From NCBI GenBank assembly GCA_020633075.1, contig JACKEI010000002.1, positions 1,054,001 through 1,118,000 of the forward strand: a stretch of 64,000 nucleotides of DNA, read 5' to 3'. Within the stretch, counting starts at the first letter, position 1. Each line of letters opens with the position of its first letter. Source of the stretch: Sandaracinaceae bacterium (GTDB lineage: Bacteria > Myxococcota_A > Polyangia > Polyangiales > Houyiibacteriaceae). This document shows, in pieces, positions 50,777 to 58,538 of the stretch. The position numbers and the translations under genes are program-made. The notes under the pieces are model-generated. The model was given only the letters and a program-made list of their open reading frames with translations, searched no databases and had not been told where the DNA came from.

Positions 50777-52303
50777 ATGTGGGGTCTCTGGCTTCTGGTC
50801 CCGATCGTCCTGCTGGCCGTGTTGGCGGTTCATGACCGCCGACAGCGCAGCAACACGATCATCTCGAACTTCCCGATCGTCGGGCGCTTCCGCTACTGGT
50901 TCGAGGCCCTCGGCGGCCCGCTGCGTCAGTACATCGTCACCGGTAACGACGACGAGCGGCCGTTCACGCGCGACCAGCGCCGCTGGGTGTACGCGTCTGC
51001 GAAGGTGGAGAACAACTACTTCGGCTTCGGCACGGACAACGAGCTGGAGCAGACGCAGGGCTACCTCATCATTCGGCAGTCCACCTTCCCCATCACCTCC
51101 CCGGTGAAGGGCATGCCGGGCTACGACCCCAAGTATCGCGTCCCCTGCGCCAAGATCATGGGGGGCTACCGGCAGCGGAAGCACGCGTTCCGCCCGGAGT
51201 CCATCATCAACACCTCCGCCATGAGCTACGGCTCGCTCAGCGGCGCCGCCATCGAGTCCATCAACCGCGGCATGGCCATCGCCGGTGGCTGGCAGAACAC
51301 GGGGGAGGGCGGCATCTCGCCCTACCACCGGAAGGGCGGCGACCTCGTGTGGCAGCTGGGCACGGGCTACTACGGCTGCCGCGACGACCACGGCAATTTC
51401 TCCATGGAGCGCTTCCTCGAGGGCGTGGCGAGCGCTCCCGTGAAGGCTATCGAGATCAAGCTGAGCCAGGGCGCCAAGCCGGGCCTCGGGGGTGTGCTGC
51501 CGGCCGCCAAGATCACGCCGGAGATCTCCGCCATCCGGCACGTCCCCATGGGCAAGGACTGCATCAGCCCGGCGTCGCACAGCGCGTTCTCGGACGTGTC
51601 GTCCATGCTGGACTTCATCGAGTCGCTCGCGGACGCCAGCGGTCTGCCGGTGGGCATCAAGGCCGCGGTCGGGCAGATGGGCTTCTGGCAGGAGCTCGCC
51701 AAGCTCATGGAGACCACGGGCCGCGCGCCCGACTTCATCAGCATCGACGGGGGCGAGGGGGGCACCGGCGCCGCCCCGCTCGTCTTCAGCGACCACGTCG
51801 CGCTGCCCTTCAAGCTGGGCTTCACCAGCGTGTACCGCACCATGGCGGAGCGCGGCATGCACGAGAAGGTGCTTTTCCTGGGCACGGGCCGGCTCGGCTT
51901 CCCGCAGCAGGTGCTGCTCTCCATGGCGCTGGGCTGTGACCTGGTCAGCGTCGCCCGCGAGGCCATGCTGGCCATTGGGTGCATCCAGGCGCAGGAGTGC
52001 CACACCGGCAACTGCCCCACGGGGGTGGCCACCCAGAAGCCGTGGCTGGTGGCGGGGCTCGATCCGACGCTCAAGTCGGCGCGGCTCGCCAACTACGTCA
52101 TGACCCTGCGCAAAGAGACGCTGGCGCTGGCGCATGCGTGCGGTGAGGTGCACCCGGGCGTGGTGCCTCTCGAGCACTTCGACCTCGTCGACGGCTTCTC
52201 CACGCGCTCGGCGCGCGAGGTCTTCGGCTACGACCCCAGCTGGGGCCTGCCCGAGGCGCAGGAGCGTGAGGCCATCCGCGAGCTCATGCACACCCTGACC
52301 TGA
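50777..52303 (+). CDS. FMN-dependent glutamate-synthase-domain protein, membrane-anchored
   Basis: 508 residues: an N-terminal membrane anchor (WGLWLLVPIVLLAVLAV) followed by the GltB central/FMN domain. The FMN-binding SAMSYGSLSGAAIE, catalytic barrel segments (IDGGEGGTGAAPLVF) and the 3Fe-4S cysteines (CIQAQECHTGNC) are all present. The glutaminase and GXGXG domains of full glutamate synthase are absent, so this is a stand-alone electron-transfer enzyme of the archaeal-type or glutamate-synthase-like group. Substrate unknown. It precedes the antiporter operon by 95 bases on the same strand. Confidence 0.9.
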   Translation: MWGLWLLVPIVLLAVLAVHDRRQRSNTIISNFPIVGRFRYWFEALGGPLRQYIVTGNDDERPFTRDQRRWVYASAKVENNYFGFGTDNELEQTQGYLIIRQSTFPITSPVKGMPGYDPKYRVPCAKIMGGYRQRKHAFRPESIINTSAMSYGSLSGAAIESINRGMAIAGGWQNTGEGGISPYHRKGGDLVWQLGTGYYGCRDDHGNFSMERFLEGVASAPVKAIEIKLSQGAKPGLGGVLPAAKITPEISAIRHVPMGKDCISPASHSAFSDVSSMLDFIESLADASGLPVGIKAAVGQMGFWQELAKLMETTGRAPDFISIDGGEGGTGAAPLVFSDHVALPFKLGFTSVYRTMAERGMHEKVLFLGTGRLGFPQQVLLSMALGCDLVSVAREAMLAIGCIQAQECHTGNCPTGVATQKPWLVAGLDPTLKSARLANYVMTLRKETLALAHACGEVHPGVVPLEHFDLVDGFSTRSAREVFGYDPSWGLPEAQEREAIRELMHTLT

Positions 52304-52398
52304 GCGGGCACCTCCACGGGCGCAGGGGCGCGCCCCCCGAAAGCTGCTATCGTCCCGCCGCGCGGCGGCTCTTGTCGGCCGGCGCGCCTCTCCTCCTC

Positions 52399-52875
52399 AT
52401 GCTCCGCACCGTCGTCACCGTGGTCGTCTTCAGCGTGCTGTGGGTGCTGCTCTCGTGGCACTTCGAGCCGCTGATAGTGGCCTGCGGGGTGGTGTCGGTC
52501 GGAGCCACCGTCTTGATCATGCGGCGTCTCCAGCTGATGGACGCCGAGGGCGCGCCGATGGAGTTCGCGCTCCGCGTGCTGCTCTACATCCCCTGGCTCG
52601 TGAGGGAGATCATCACGGCCAACCTGCAGATCGCGCGGGTCATCCTGTCGCCGCGCCTGCGCATCCAGCCGCACCTCATCCGCGTGCCCGCCAGTCAGCG
52701 CACGGCCGTGGGCCTGGCCATCCACGCGAACACCATCACCATCACGCCGGGGACCATCTCCCTCGACGTCCGTGACGGAGTCATCCTGGTGCACGCGCTC
52801 ACGGAGGCAGCGGCCTCCGAAGACGGGAGCGGCGACATCGACCGCAAGATCTCCTGGGTGGAGGGGCGCGCGTGA
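52399..52875 (+). CDS. mrpE: Mrp-type antiporter subunit E (MnhE)
   Basis: 158 residues from ATG 52399 (the TTG at 52372 is possible). Two N-terminal hydrophobic segments, then the MnhE signature: YIPWLVREIITANLQIARVI, followed by NTITITPGTISLDV. First gene of a nine-gene chain in which every junction overlaps by one or four bases. MrpE is an accessory membrane subunit needed for full antiport activity. Confidence 0.93.
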   Translation: MLRTVVTVVVFSVLWVLLSWHFEPLIVACGVVSVGATVLIMRRLQLMDAEGAPMEFALRVLLYIPWLVREIITANLQIARVILSPRLRIQPHLIRVPASQRTAVGLAIHANTITITPGTISLDVRDGVILVHALTEAAASEDGSGDIDRKISWVEGRA

Positions 52876-53153
52876 CGCTCACCGCCGCCGTCATGTCCTT
52901 CGCCGCCGTGGCCATCTTGGTCACCATGGTGATGGCGCTTTTCCGTGCGGCCCGTGGGCCCACCACCTACGACCGCATCCTGGCGCTCAACCTCTTCGGC
53001 ACGCAGACGGTGCTGCTCATCGCCGTCACCGGCTTCCTCTACGAGCGGCCGGAGTGGATGGACCTCGCGATGGTCTACGGCCTCTGCAACTTCGTCGGCG
53101 TGCTGGCCGTGCTGCGCTTCTCCAAGTACGGCTCGTTCATGGAGGACCCGTGA
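52872..53153 (+). CDS. mrpF: Mrp-type antiporter subunit F (MnhF)
   Basis: 93 residues, three hydrophobic segments, with the family motif GPTTYDRILALNLFGTQTV. GTGA overlap with mrpE and with the next gene. Length and motifs are typical of MnhF, a small membrane subunit of the complex. Confidence 0.93.
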   Translation: MTLTAAVMSFAAVAILVTMVMALFRAARGPTTYDRILALNLFGTQTVLLIAVTGFLYERPEWMDLAMVYGLCNFVGVLAVLRFSKYGSFMEDP

Positions 53154-53551
53154 TCACGGACGTGCTGCACGTCATCGGCGCGTTCTTCGTCGTGGTGGGC
53201 GCGCTCTTCTGCGTCATCGGCGGCATCGGGGTCATCCGCCTGCCGGACTTCTACTCGCGCTGCCACGGCTCCGGCATCACCGACTCGGCTGGCGCCGGCG
53301 CGCTGCTGCTGGGCCTGATGTTCTTCGCGCCTCCCCTCGTCGCGTTCAAGCTGCTGGCGCTGGTCGCGTTCCTGTGGGTCTCGAGCACGGTCTCCACGCA
53401 CTCCCTCGCCAAGGCCGCGTACTCGCAGGGGGTGCGCATCGAGAACGTCCCGCGCAAGGACTGGACCATCGCCCCGCCCCCGCCGCCCGCTGCGGAAGAC
53501 GCCGTGTTGGCTGACGCGGCTTCGGCTGCGGACCCCGAGGAGCCCGCCTGA
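53150..53551 (+). CDS. mrpG: Mrp-type antiporter subunit G (MnhG)
   Basis: 133 residues from GTG 53150 (overlap with mrpF). MnhG motif GGIGVIRLPDFYSRCHGSGI and three membrane segments, with a Pro/Ala/Asp-rich C-terminal tail of about 35 residues that is longer than usual. The stop overlaps the next start by one base (TGATG). Confidence 0.93.
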   Translation: MITDVLHVIGAFFVVVGALFCVIGGIGVIRLPDFYSRCHGSGITDSAGAGALLLGLMFFAPPLVAFKLLALVAFLWVSSTVSTHSLAKAAYSQGVRIENVPRKDWTIAPPPPPAAEDAVLADAASAADPEEPA

Positions 53552-54729
53552 TGGAGACCGCCATCACGGTCGTGCTCTTCGTGCTGCTGCTGGCCACCGC
53601 CATCATCCTCGGCCGGCAGCGCAACCTCTTCGCCGCCAGCATGCTCACCGGCATCTTCAGCTTGGTCAGCGCTGGGCTGTTCACCGTCATGGAGGCCGTG
53701 GACGTCGCCTTCACCGAGGCCGCCGTCGGCGCCGGCATCTCCACGGTGCTCATGCTGGCCACTCTCTCCCTCACCGAGGACGTGGAGGCGCGCGAGAAGA
53801 AGATCTCGTGGCCCGCGCTCGCGGTGGTGGTGCTGACGGGCGGCGCCCTGATCTACGGCACGCTCGACATGCCCAACTTCGGAGACCCGCACGCGGTCGT
53901 CCACGGCGAGATCGCGCGCTACTACATCGACCGCTCGTGGGACGAGATCGGGCTGCCCAACATGGTCACCTCCATCCTGGCCAGCTACCGCGGGTCCGAC
54001 ACCTTCGGTGAGCTCGGGGTGGTCTTCGTGGCGGGCACCAGCGTGCTGCTGCTCTTGGGCGGTCGCCGCAGCGAGCTCCCGGCCTCCGGTGAGTCCCCCG
54101 GTCACGAGCGGCCGTCCTCGCGCCCTCCTGGAAAGCGGCACGCACACGTACGGGAGATGCCAGTGGTGCGCACCGTGGCCAAGGTGATGCTGCCCTACAT
54201 CGTGCTCTTCGCGTTCTACGTGCAGGCGCACGGGGACTTCGGGCCCGGCGGTGGGTTCCAGGCCGGCGTCATCCTGGCCACGGCGTTCATTCTGTTCGGA
54301 CTGGTCTTCGGTCCGCAGGAGCTGGTGCGCCACGTCCCCCCCGAGCGCCTCGAGCGCATCATGGCCGTGGGGCTGATGATCTACGGCGGGGTCGGCGTGG
54401 TGGCCATGCTGCTCGGCGGGCAGTTCCTGGCCTACGGGGTCTTCACCCCCAGCCACCCCTCTCACGGCCACCACTACGGCATCTTCATGGTCGAGCTCGG
54501 CGTGGGCATCACGGTCAGCGCCGTCATGATCATCATCTACGCCACCTTCGCCACGCGGCGTCCTTCGCTCGCGCCGCAGGTGGTGCTGGACGCCGAGGAC
54601 CGTTGCGAGACCGAGGTCTCGGCAGACGACGTGCCGCTCGTGCCCGAAGAGCGGGCCCTGCGCTCCGGCGCAGACCTCCTCGCCGAAGGGGCCGCGGGCA
54701 CGGACGCCGCATCCGAGGTGCCGTCGTGA
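53551..54729 (+). CDS. MbhD/MbhE-MnhB fusion subunit
   Basis: 392 residues joining three normally separate parts. Residues about 1-75 look like MbhD (DUF4040: NLFAASMLTGIFSLVSAGLF). Residues about 85-170 look like MbhE (TLDMPNFGDPHAVVHGEIAR, then DTFGELGVVFVAGTSVL). Residues about 205-335 are MnhB (LPYIVLFAFYVQAHGDFGPG, GGFQAG). A charged tail follows. In Mbh hydrogenases and some Mrp complexes these segments correspond to the C-terminal part of MrpA and to MrpB. So the complex has the MrpA tail, but no MrpA antiporter half fused to it. Confidence 0.88.
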   Translation: METAITVVLFVLLLATAIILGRQRNLFAASMLTGIFSLVSAGLFTVMEAVDVAFTEAAVGAGISTVLMLATLSLTEDVEAREKKISWPALAVVVLTGGALIYGTLDMPNFGDPHAVVHGEIARYYIDRSWDEIGLPNMVTSILASYRGSDTFGELGVVFVAGTSVLLLLGGRRSELPASGESPGHERPSSRPPGKRHAHVREMPVVRTVAKVMLPYIVLFAFYVQAHGDFGPGGGFQAGVILATAFILFGLVFGPQELVRHVPPERLERIMAVGLMIYGGVGVVAMLLGGQFLAYGVFTPSHPSHGHHYGIFMVELGVGITVSAVMIIIYATFATRRPSLAPQVVLDAEDRCETEVSADDVPLVPEERALRSGADLLAEGAAGTDAASEVPS

Positions 54730-55196
54730 CCCTGCCCAACGTGTGGAACTACTGGGCGGTGGTGGTGCTGATGATGGTCGGCCTCTACATCGTCATCGCC
54801 AAGCCCAACTACGTGAAGAAGCTCATGGGGCTGAGCCTGTTTCAGGTGTCCGTCATCATGCTCTACGTGTCCATGGGCCGCGTGACGGGCGGCACCGCAC
54901 CCATCTACATCCTGGACGACGGCGCCCCGCGCCCCTTCGTGCTGTACACCAACCCGGTGCCTCACGTGTTGATGCTCACCGCCATCGTGGTCGGTATCGC
55001 CACCACCGCGGTGGGGCTCGCGCTGGTGGTGCGCATCCGCGAGGCATACGGGTCCAGCGAAGAGGACGTCGTGGCCGAGCTCGACCGCCGTGAGGTCGAA
55101 GCGGCCAACGCCCTCGCAGCGCAGCGGGCCGCCGAGAGCGACGCGTCCAGCGCCACGGCAGCCCACGCGGGCGCCTCGCACGAGGAGCACGCGTGA
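54726..55196 (+). CDS. mrpC: Mrp-type antiporter subunit C (MnhC/NuoK-like)
   Basis: 156 residues from GTG 54726 (GTGA overlap). Three membrane segments homologous to NuoK, with the typical GLSLFQVSVIMLYVSMG and DPLPQALVLTAIVI-equivalent NPVPHVLMLTAIVVGIATTA. The Glu- and Ala-rich tail is longer than in classical MrpC. Forms the link between antiporter subunits in the membrane arm. Confidence 0.92.
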   Translation: MTLPNVWNYWAVVVLMMVGLYIVIAKPNYVKKLMGLSLFQVSVIMLYVSMGRVTGGTAPIYILDDGAPRPFVLYTNPVPHVLMLTAIVVGIATTAVGLALVVRIREAYGSSEEDVVAELDRREVEAANALAAQRAAESDASSATAAHAGASHEEHA

Positions 55197-56668
55197 GCGA
55201 GCACCTGCCCATCCTCATGGTGCTGGTGCCGCTCCTGTCGGCGCCGCTGGTGGTCTTCATCAAGCACCGCAAGGCCAGCCGCGTCATCGCCACGCTGGCG
55301 TGCGCCCTCAGCGCCTGCGCCGCGTGGACGCTCGCGCTGCAGATGAGTTCTGCCGTGAGCTATCCCCTCGGTGGCTGGCGCCCAGCCATCGGCATCGAGC
55401 TGCGCGTGGACTTCGCCGGCGCGTACGTGGCGGCCATCGTCAGCACCATCGCCACCTTCGCCATCAGCCTCGGCACGCGCGGCACGCGCGAGGACGTCGT
55501 CGGCCGCGAGATGTTCTTCTACGCGGCGTTCCTCATGTGCGTCGCGGGCCTGATGGGCATGGTCGTCACAGGCGACGCGTTCAACGTCTTCGTGTTCCTC
55601 GAGATCTCCTCGCTCTCGACCTACACGCTGGTGGCCATGGGCAAGGAGAGGCGCGCGCTCACGGCGGCTCTCAACTACCTCTTCCTGGGCACGCTGGGGG
55701 GCACCTTCGTGCTCATCGGCATCGGCCTCATGTACCAGATGACCGGTACGCTCAACGCCGCAGCCGTGTCGGCGCGCATCCGCGAGGTCGAGCACCTGCG
55801 CACCACGCACGTGGCCTTCGCGTTCCTGGCCGTCGGCCTCGGCATCAAGCTGGCGGTGTTCCCGCTGCACCAGTGGCTCCCCGGGGCGTACTCGCAGGCG
55901 CCGCACGCGGTCTCTTCGTTCCTGGCGGGCACGGCCACCAAGGTCATGTACTTCCAGCTCATCCGGGTGGTCGTCTCGTTCTTCGGCGTCGCCTACGTGT
56001 TCGACACGCTGCACTTCGGCGACTTCCTGCTGCCCCTCTCGCTGGTGGCCATGTTCGCCGGCTCTCTGTCCGCCATCTTCCAGCCGTCGCTGCGGCGGCT
56101 GCTGGCCTACTCGTCCATCGGTCAGGTGGGCTACCTGACGCTGGCCCTGTCGCTGGGTACGGAGGCCGGGCTGAACGCCGGTCTGCTGCACCTCGGTGCG
56201 CACGCCGTGACCAAGACGGCGCTCTTCCTCATTGCGGCGGCGTTCATCGCGCAGGTGGGGGACGACCGCCTCGACCGCCTCTCGGGCCTGGGCAAGCGTT
56301 ATCCCTTGCTGTCGCTCGGCTTCGTGCTGGGTGGGCTCTCGCTCATCGGCGTCCCCGGGACGGTGGGCTTCGTCAGCAAGTGGGCACTGCTCGAGGCCGT
56401 GCTCGCGGGTGGCCGTCCGTGGCTCGCCTTCTTGATCCTGGCCAGCTCCATGCTCGCGGTGGTCTACGTCTTCCGCGTGGTGGAGGTGCTCTACTTCCGC
56501 GCCCCGCTGGCCAACGCGCCGCCGCTCGCGCGTGAGCGGGCCGACTGGGGCTCCTGGGTCCCCGCGGGTCTGCTCGTGCTGGTGAGCGTCGGTCTGGGTG
56601 TGTGGTCCGAGCTGCCTTCCGAGTACGTCGCGACGGCGGCCCAGTCGCTCTTCGGAGGCGCGCGATGA
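55193..56668 (+). CDS. mrpD: Antiporter-like large subunit 1 (MrpD/NuoN-like)
   Basis: 491 residues with about 14 membrane segments. The proton-channel residues of MrpD are kept at the same positions: Glu137 (NVFVFLEISSLSTY) and Lys219 (VGLGIKLAVFPLH QWLPGAYSQAP region). The discontinuous-helix motif ISQ-like SSIGQVGYLTLALSLG is present. One of three paralogous large subunits in this operon. Confidence 0.93.
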   Translation: MSEHLPILMVLVPLLSAPLVVFIKHRKASRVIATLACALSACAAWTLALQMSSAVSYPLGGWRPAIGIELRVDFAGAYVAAIVSTIATFAISLGTRGTREDVVGREMFFYAAFLMCVAGLMGMVVTGDAFNVFVFLEISSLSTYTLVAMGKERRALTAALNYLFLGTLGGTFVLIGIGLMYQMTGTLNAAAVSARIREVEHLRTTHVAFAFLAVGLGIKLAVFPLHQWLPGAYSQAPHAVSSFLAGTATKVMYFQLIRVVVSFFGVAYVFDTLHFGDFLLPLSLVAMFAGSLSAIFQPSLRRLLAYSSIGQVGYLTLALSLGTEAGLNAGLLHLGAHAVTKTALFLIAAAFIAQVGDDRLDRLSGLGKRYPLLSLGFVLGGLSLIGVPGTVGFVSKWALLEAVLAGGRPWLAFLILASSMLAVVYVFRVVEVLYFRAPLANAPPLARERADWGSWVPAGLLVLVSVGLGVWSELPSEYVATAAQSLFGGAR

Positions 56669-58179
56669 GCCAGTCGCTCGGTGTCGGCGTGGCCCTCGGG
56701 CTGCCGGTCGTGGGTGCGGCGCTGGTGGCCCTCGCGGGTAAGCGCCCGAACGTGCGCGAGGCCGTGACGGGCCTGACTGGCCTCGCCACCTTCGTGGCGG
56801 TGGCCGCGCTCTACCCGGCGGTCGTCGCCGGTCGGCTGCCCGAGCTCCAGCTCGTGGAGGCCATGTTGCCGGGCGTGCCGCTCATGTTCCGCGTGGAGCC
56901 GCTGGGCATGCTGTACGCCCTCGTGGCGGCGGGGCTGTGGCCCGTCACCAGCGCCTACGCGGCGGGGTATCTGCGGGAGCACCACGAGCAGAACCAGACG
57001 CGCTTCTTCGTGTGCTTCGCGCTCAGCATCTTCGCGGCGCTGGGCATCGCCTTTGCGGGCAACCTGGCCACGCTCTTCTTGTTCTACGAGGTGCTCACGC
57101 TGGCGACCTTCCCGCTGGTCACGCACCACCAGACTCCAGAGGCGCAGCGCGCCGGGCGCGTCTACCTCGGCATCCTCATGGGCACCTCGGTGTGCTTCCT
57201 GCTGCTGGCCATCGCCTTCACCTACTACGCCGCGGGCACGCTCGACTTCGTTCCGGGCGGCATCTTGCGCGGCCACGTCGCCACCTCGTCCTTGCCGCTC
57301 CTGCTCGCGCTCTTCGTGTACGGCTGCGGCAAGGCAGCGCTCATGCCTCTGCATCGCTGGCTGCCCAACGCCATGGTGGCCCCCACGCCGGTCAGCGCGC
57401 TCCTGCATGCCGTCGCGGTGGTGAAGGCGGGCGTCTTCGCCATCCTCAAGATCGTCGTCTACGTCTTCGGGCTGGACCTGCTGCGCGACACCGGCGCGTC
57501 GGACTGGCTCATGTTCATGGCCTCGGTCACCATCCTGCTGGCCTCGCTGATCGCGTTCAAGCAGGACAACCTCAAGGCGCGCCTGGCGTACTCCACCATC
57601 AGCCAGCTGGCGTACATCGTCCTCGGTGCGGCCATGGTCACGCCGGACGCCATCCTGGGTGGCGGCCTGCACATCGCCACGCACGCGGTGGGCAAGATCA
57701 CCCTCTTCTTCTGCGCGGGCGCCATCATCGTCACGGCGCACAAGACCGAGGTCAGCCAGCTGGACGGTCTGGGCAAGAAGATGCCCATCACCATGGCTGC
57801 CTTCCTGATCGGCTCCCTGTCCATCATCGGTCTGCCCCCCACGGGCGGCTCGTGGAGCAAGTGGCTACTGGCGCTGGGCGCGGCCGAGCAGTCCCCCGTG
57901 CTGGTGGGCGTGCTCATGCTCAGCTCGCTGCTGGGCATTGGGTACCTCTTGCCCATCCCGCTGCGGGCGTTCTTCTTCGACCCGCCGGCCTCTCCCGCGC
58001 GCGAGCACGGGCACGGGCACGGGCACGACCACGACCACGGACACGCGCAGGACCACGAGCACGGAGAGGCCCACCCTCTCATGTTGGTGCCTCTCAGCCT
58101 CACCGCTGTGGGCTGCCTGCTCCTCTTCTTCTATTCGCAGCACGTGGTGGCCCTGCTGCGCCCTCTGGTGACGCCATGA
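56665..58179 (+). CDS. Antiporter-like large subunit 2 with His-rich loop
   Basis: 504 residues, ATG 56665 (ATGA overlap). A NuoM/MrpD-like subunit: Glu142 (LFLFYEVLTLATFP) and Lys223 (YGCGKAALMPLHRWLP) are the expected channel residues, and a second Lys lies in SVVKAG-like HAVAVVKAG. Near the C-terminus, between the last two membrane segments (residues 447-470), it carries a loop with ten His in 23 residues (alternating H-G and H-D), unlike its two paralogues. That loop could bind Zn2+, Ni2+ or another metal and act as a sensor or buffer. Confidence 0.92.
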   Translation: MSQSLGVGVALGLPVVGAALVALAGKRPNVREAVTGLTGLATFVAVAALYPAVVAGRLPELQLVEAMLPGVPLMFRVEPLGMLYALVAAGLWPVTSAYAAGYLREHHEQNQTRFFVCFALSIFAALGIAFAGNLATLFLFYEVLTLATFPLVTHHQTPEAQRAGRVYLGILMGTSVCFLLLAIAFTYYAAGTLDFVPGGILRGHVATSSLPLLLALFVYGCGKAALMPLHRWLPNAMVAPTPVSALLHAVAVVKAGVFAILKIVVYVFGLDLLRDTGASDWLMFMASVTILLASLIAFKQDNLKARLAYSTISQLAYIVLGAAMVTPDAILGGGLHIATHAVGKITLFFCAGAIIVTAHKTEVSQLDGLGKKMPITMAAFLIGSLSIIGLPPTGGSWSKWLLALGAAEQSPVLVGVLMLSSLLGIGYLLPIPLRAFFFDPPASPAREHGHGHGHDHDHGHAQDHEHGEAHPLMLVPLSLTAVGCLLLFFYSQHVVALLRPLVTP

Positions 58180-58538
58180 GTGACGCCCGCGAGCCGCTCC
58201 CCGAGAGCGCCATCGAGCGAAACGCGGTGAACATCCAGCGTGCGGTGGTGGGCGTCTGCGTCCTGCTGCTGCTCGCTGACGTGGCCTTCACCTTCCTCGG
58301 TCACCGGCACACGCACTTCGGCTTCGAGGGCTACATCGGGGTCTACGCGCTGGTGGGCTTCGTGTCCTATGTGGGGCTCGTCCTGTCGGCCAAGCTCCTG
58401 CGCAAGCTGGTGATGCGCCCCGAGGACTACTACGACGCCCCCGTCGTCGCCGCCGCTCCGGTCAGCGAGCCCGCACCCGTCAGTGAGCCCGCGCCGGCGA
58501 CCGAGGTCGCACCAGACACCACGGAGGATCCGTCGTGA
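58176..58538 (+). CDS. Small two-helix membrane subunit of the antiporter operon
   Basis: 120 residues, two hydrophobic segments (about 24-42 and 52-76), then a Pro/Val/Glu-rich tail with an imperfect repeat (PVSEPAPVSEPAPATE). It overlaps both neighbours by four bases, so it is translated with them. Not one of the named Mrp subunits; it is likely an accessory subunit specific to this complex type. Confidence 0.75.
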   Translation: MSDAREPLPESAIERNAVNIQRAVVGVCVLLLLADVAFTFLGHRHTHFGFEGYIGVYALVGFVSYVGLVLSAKLLRKLVMRPEDYYDAPVVAAAPVSEPAPVSEPAPATEVAPDTTEDPS

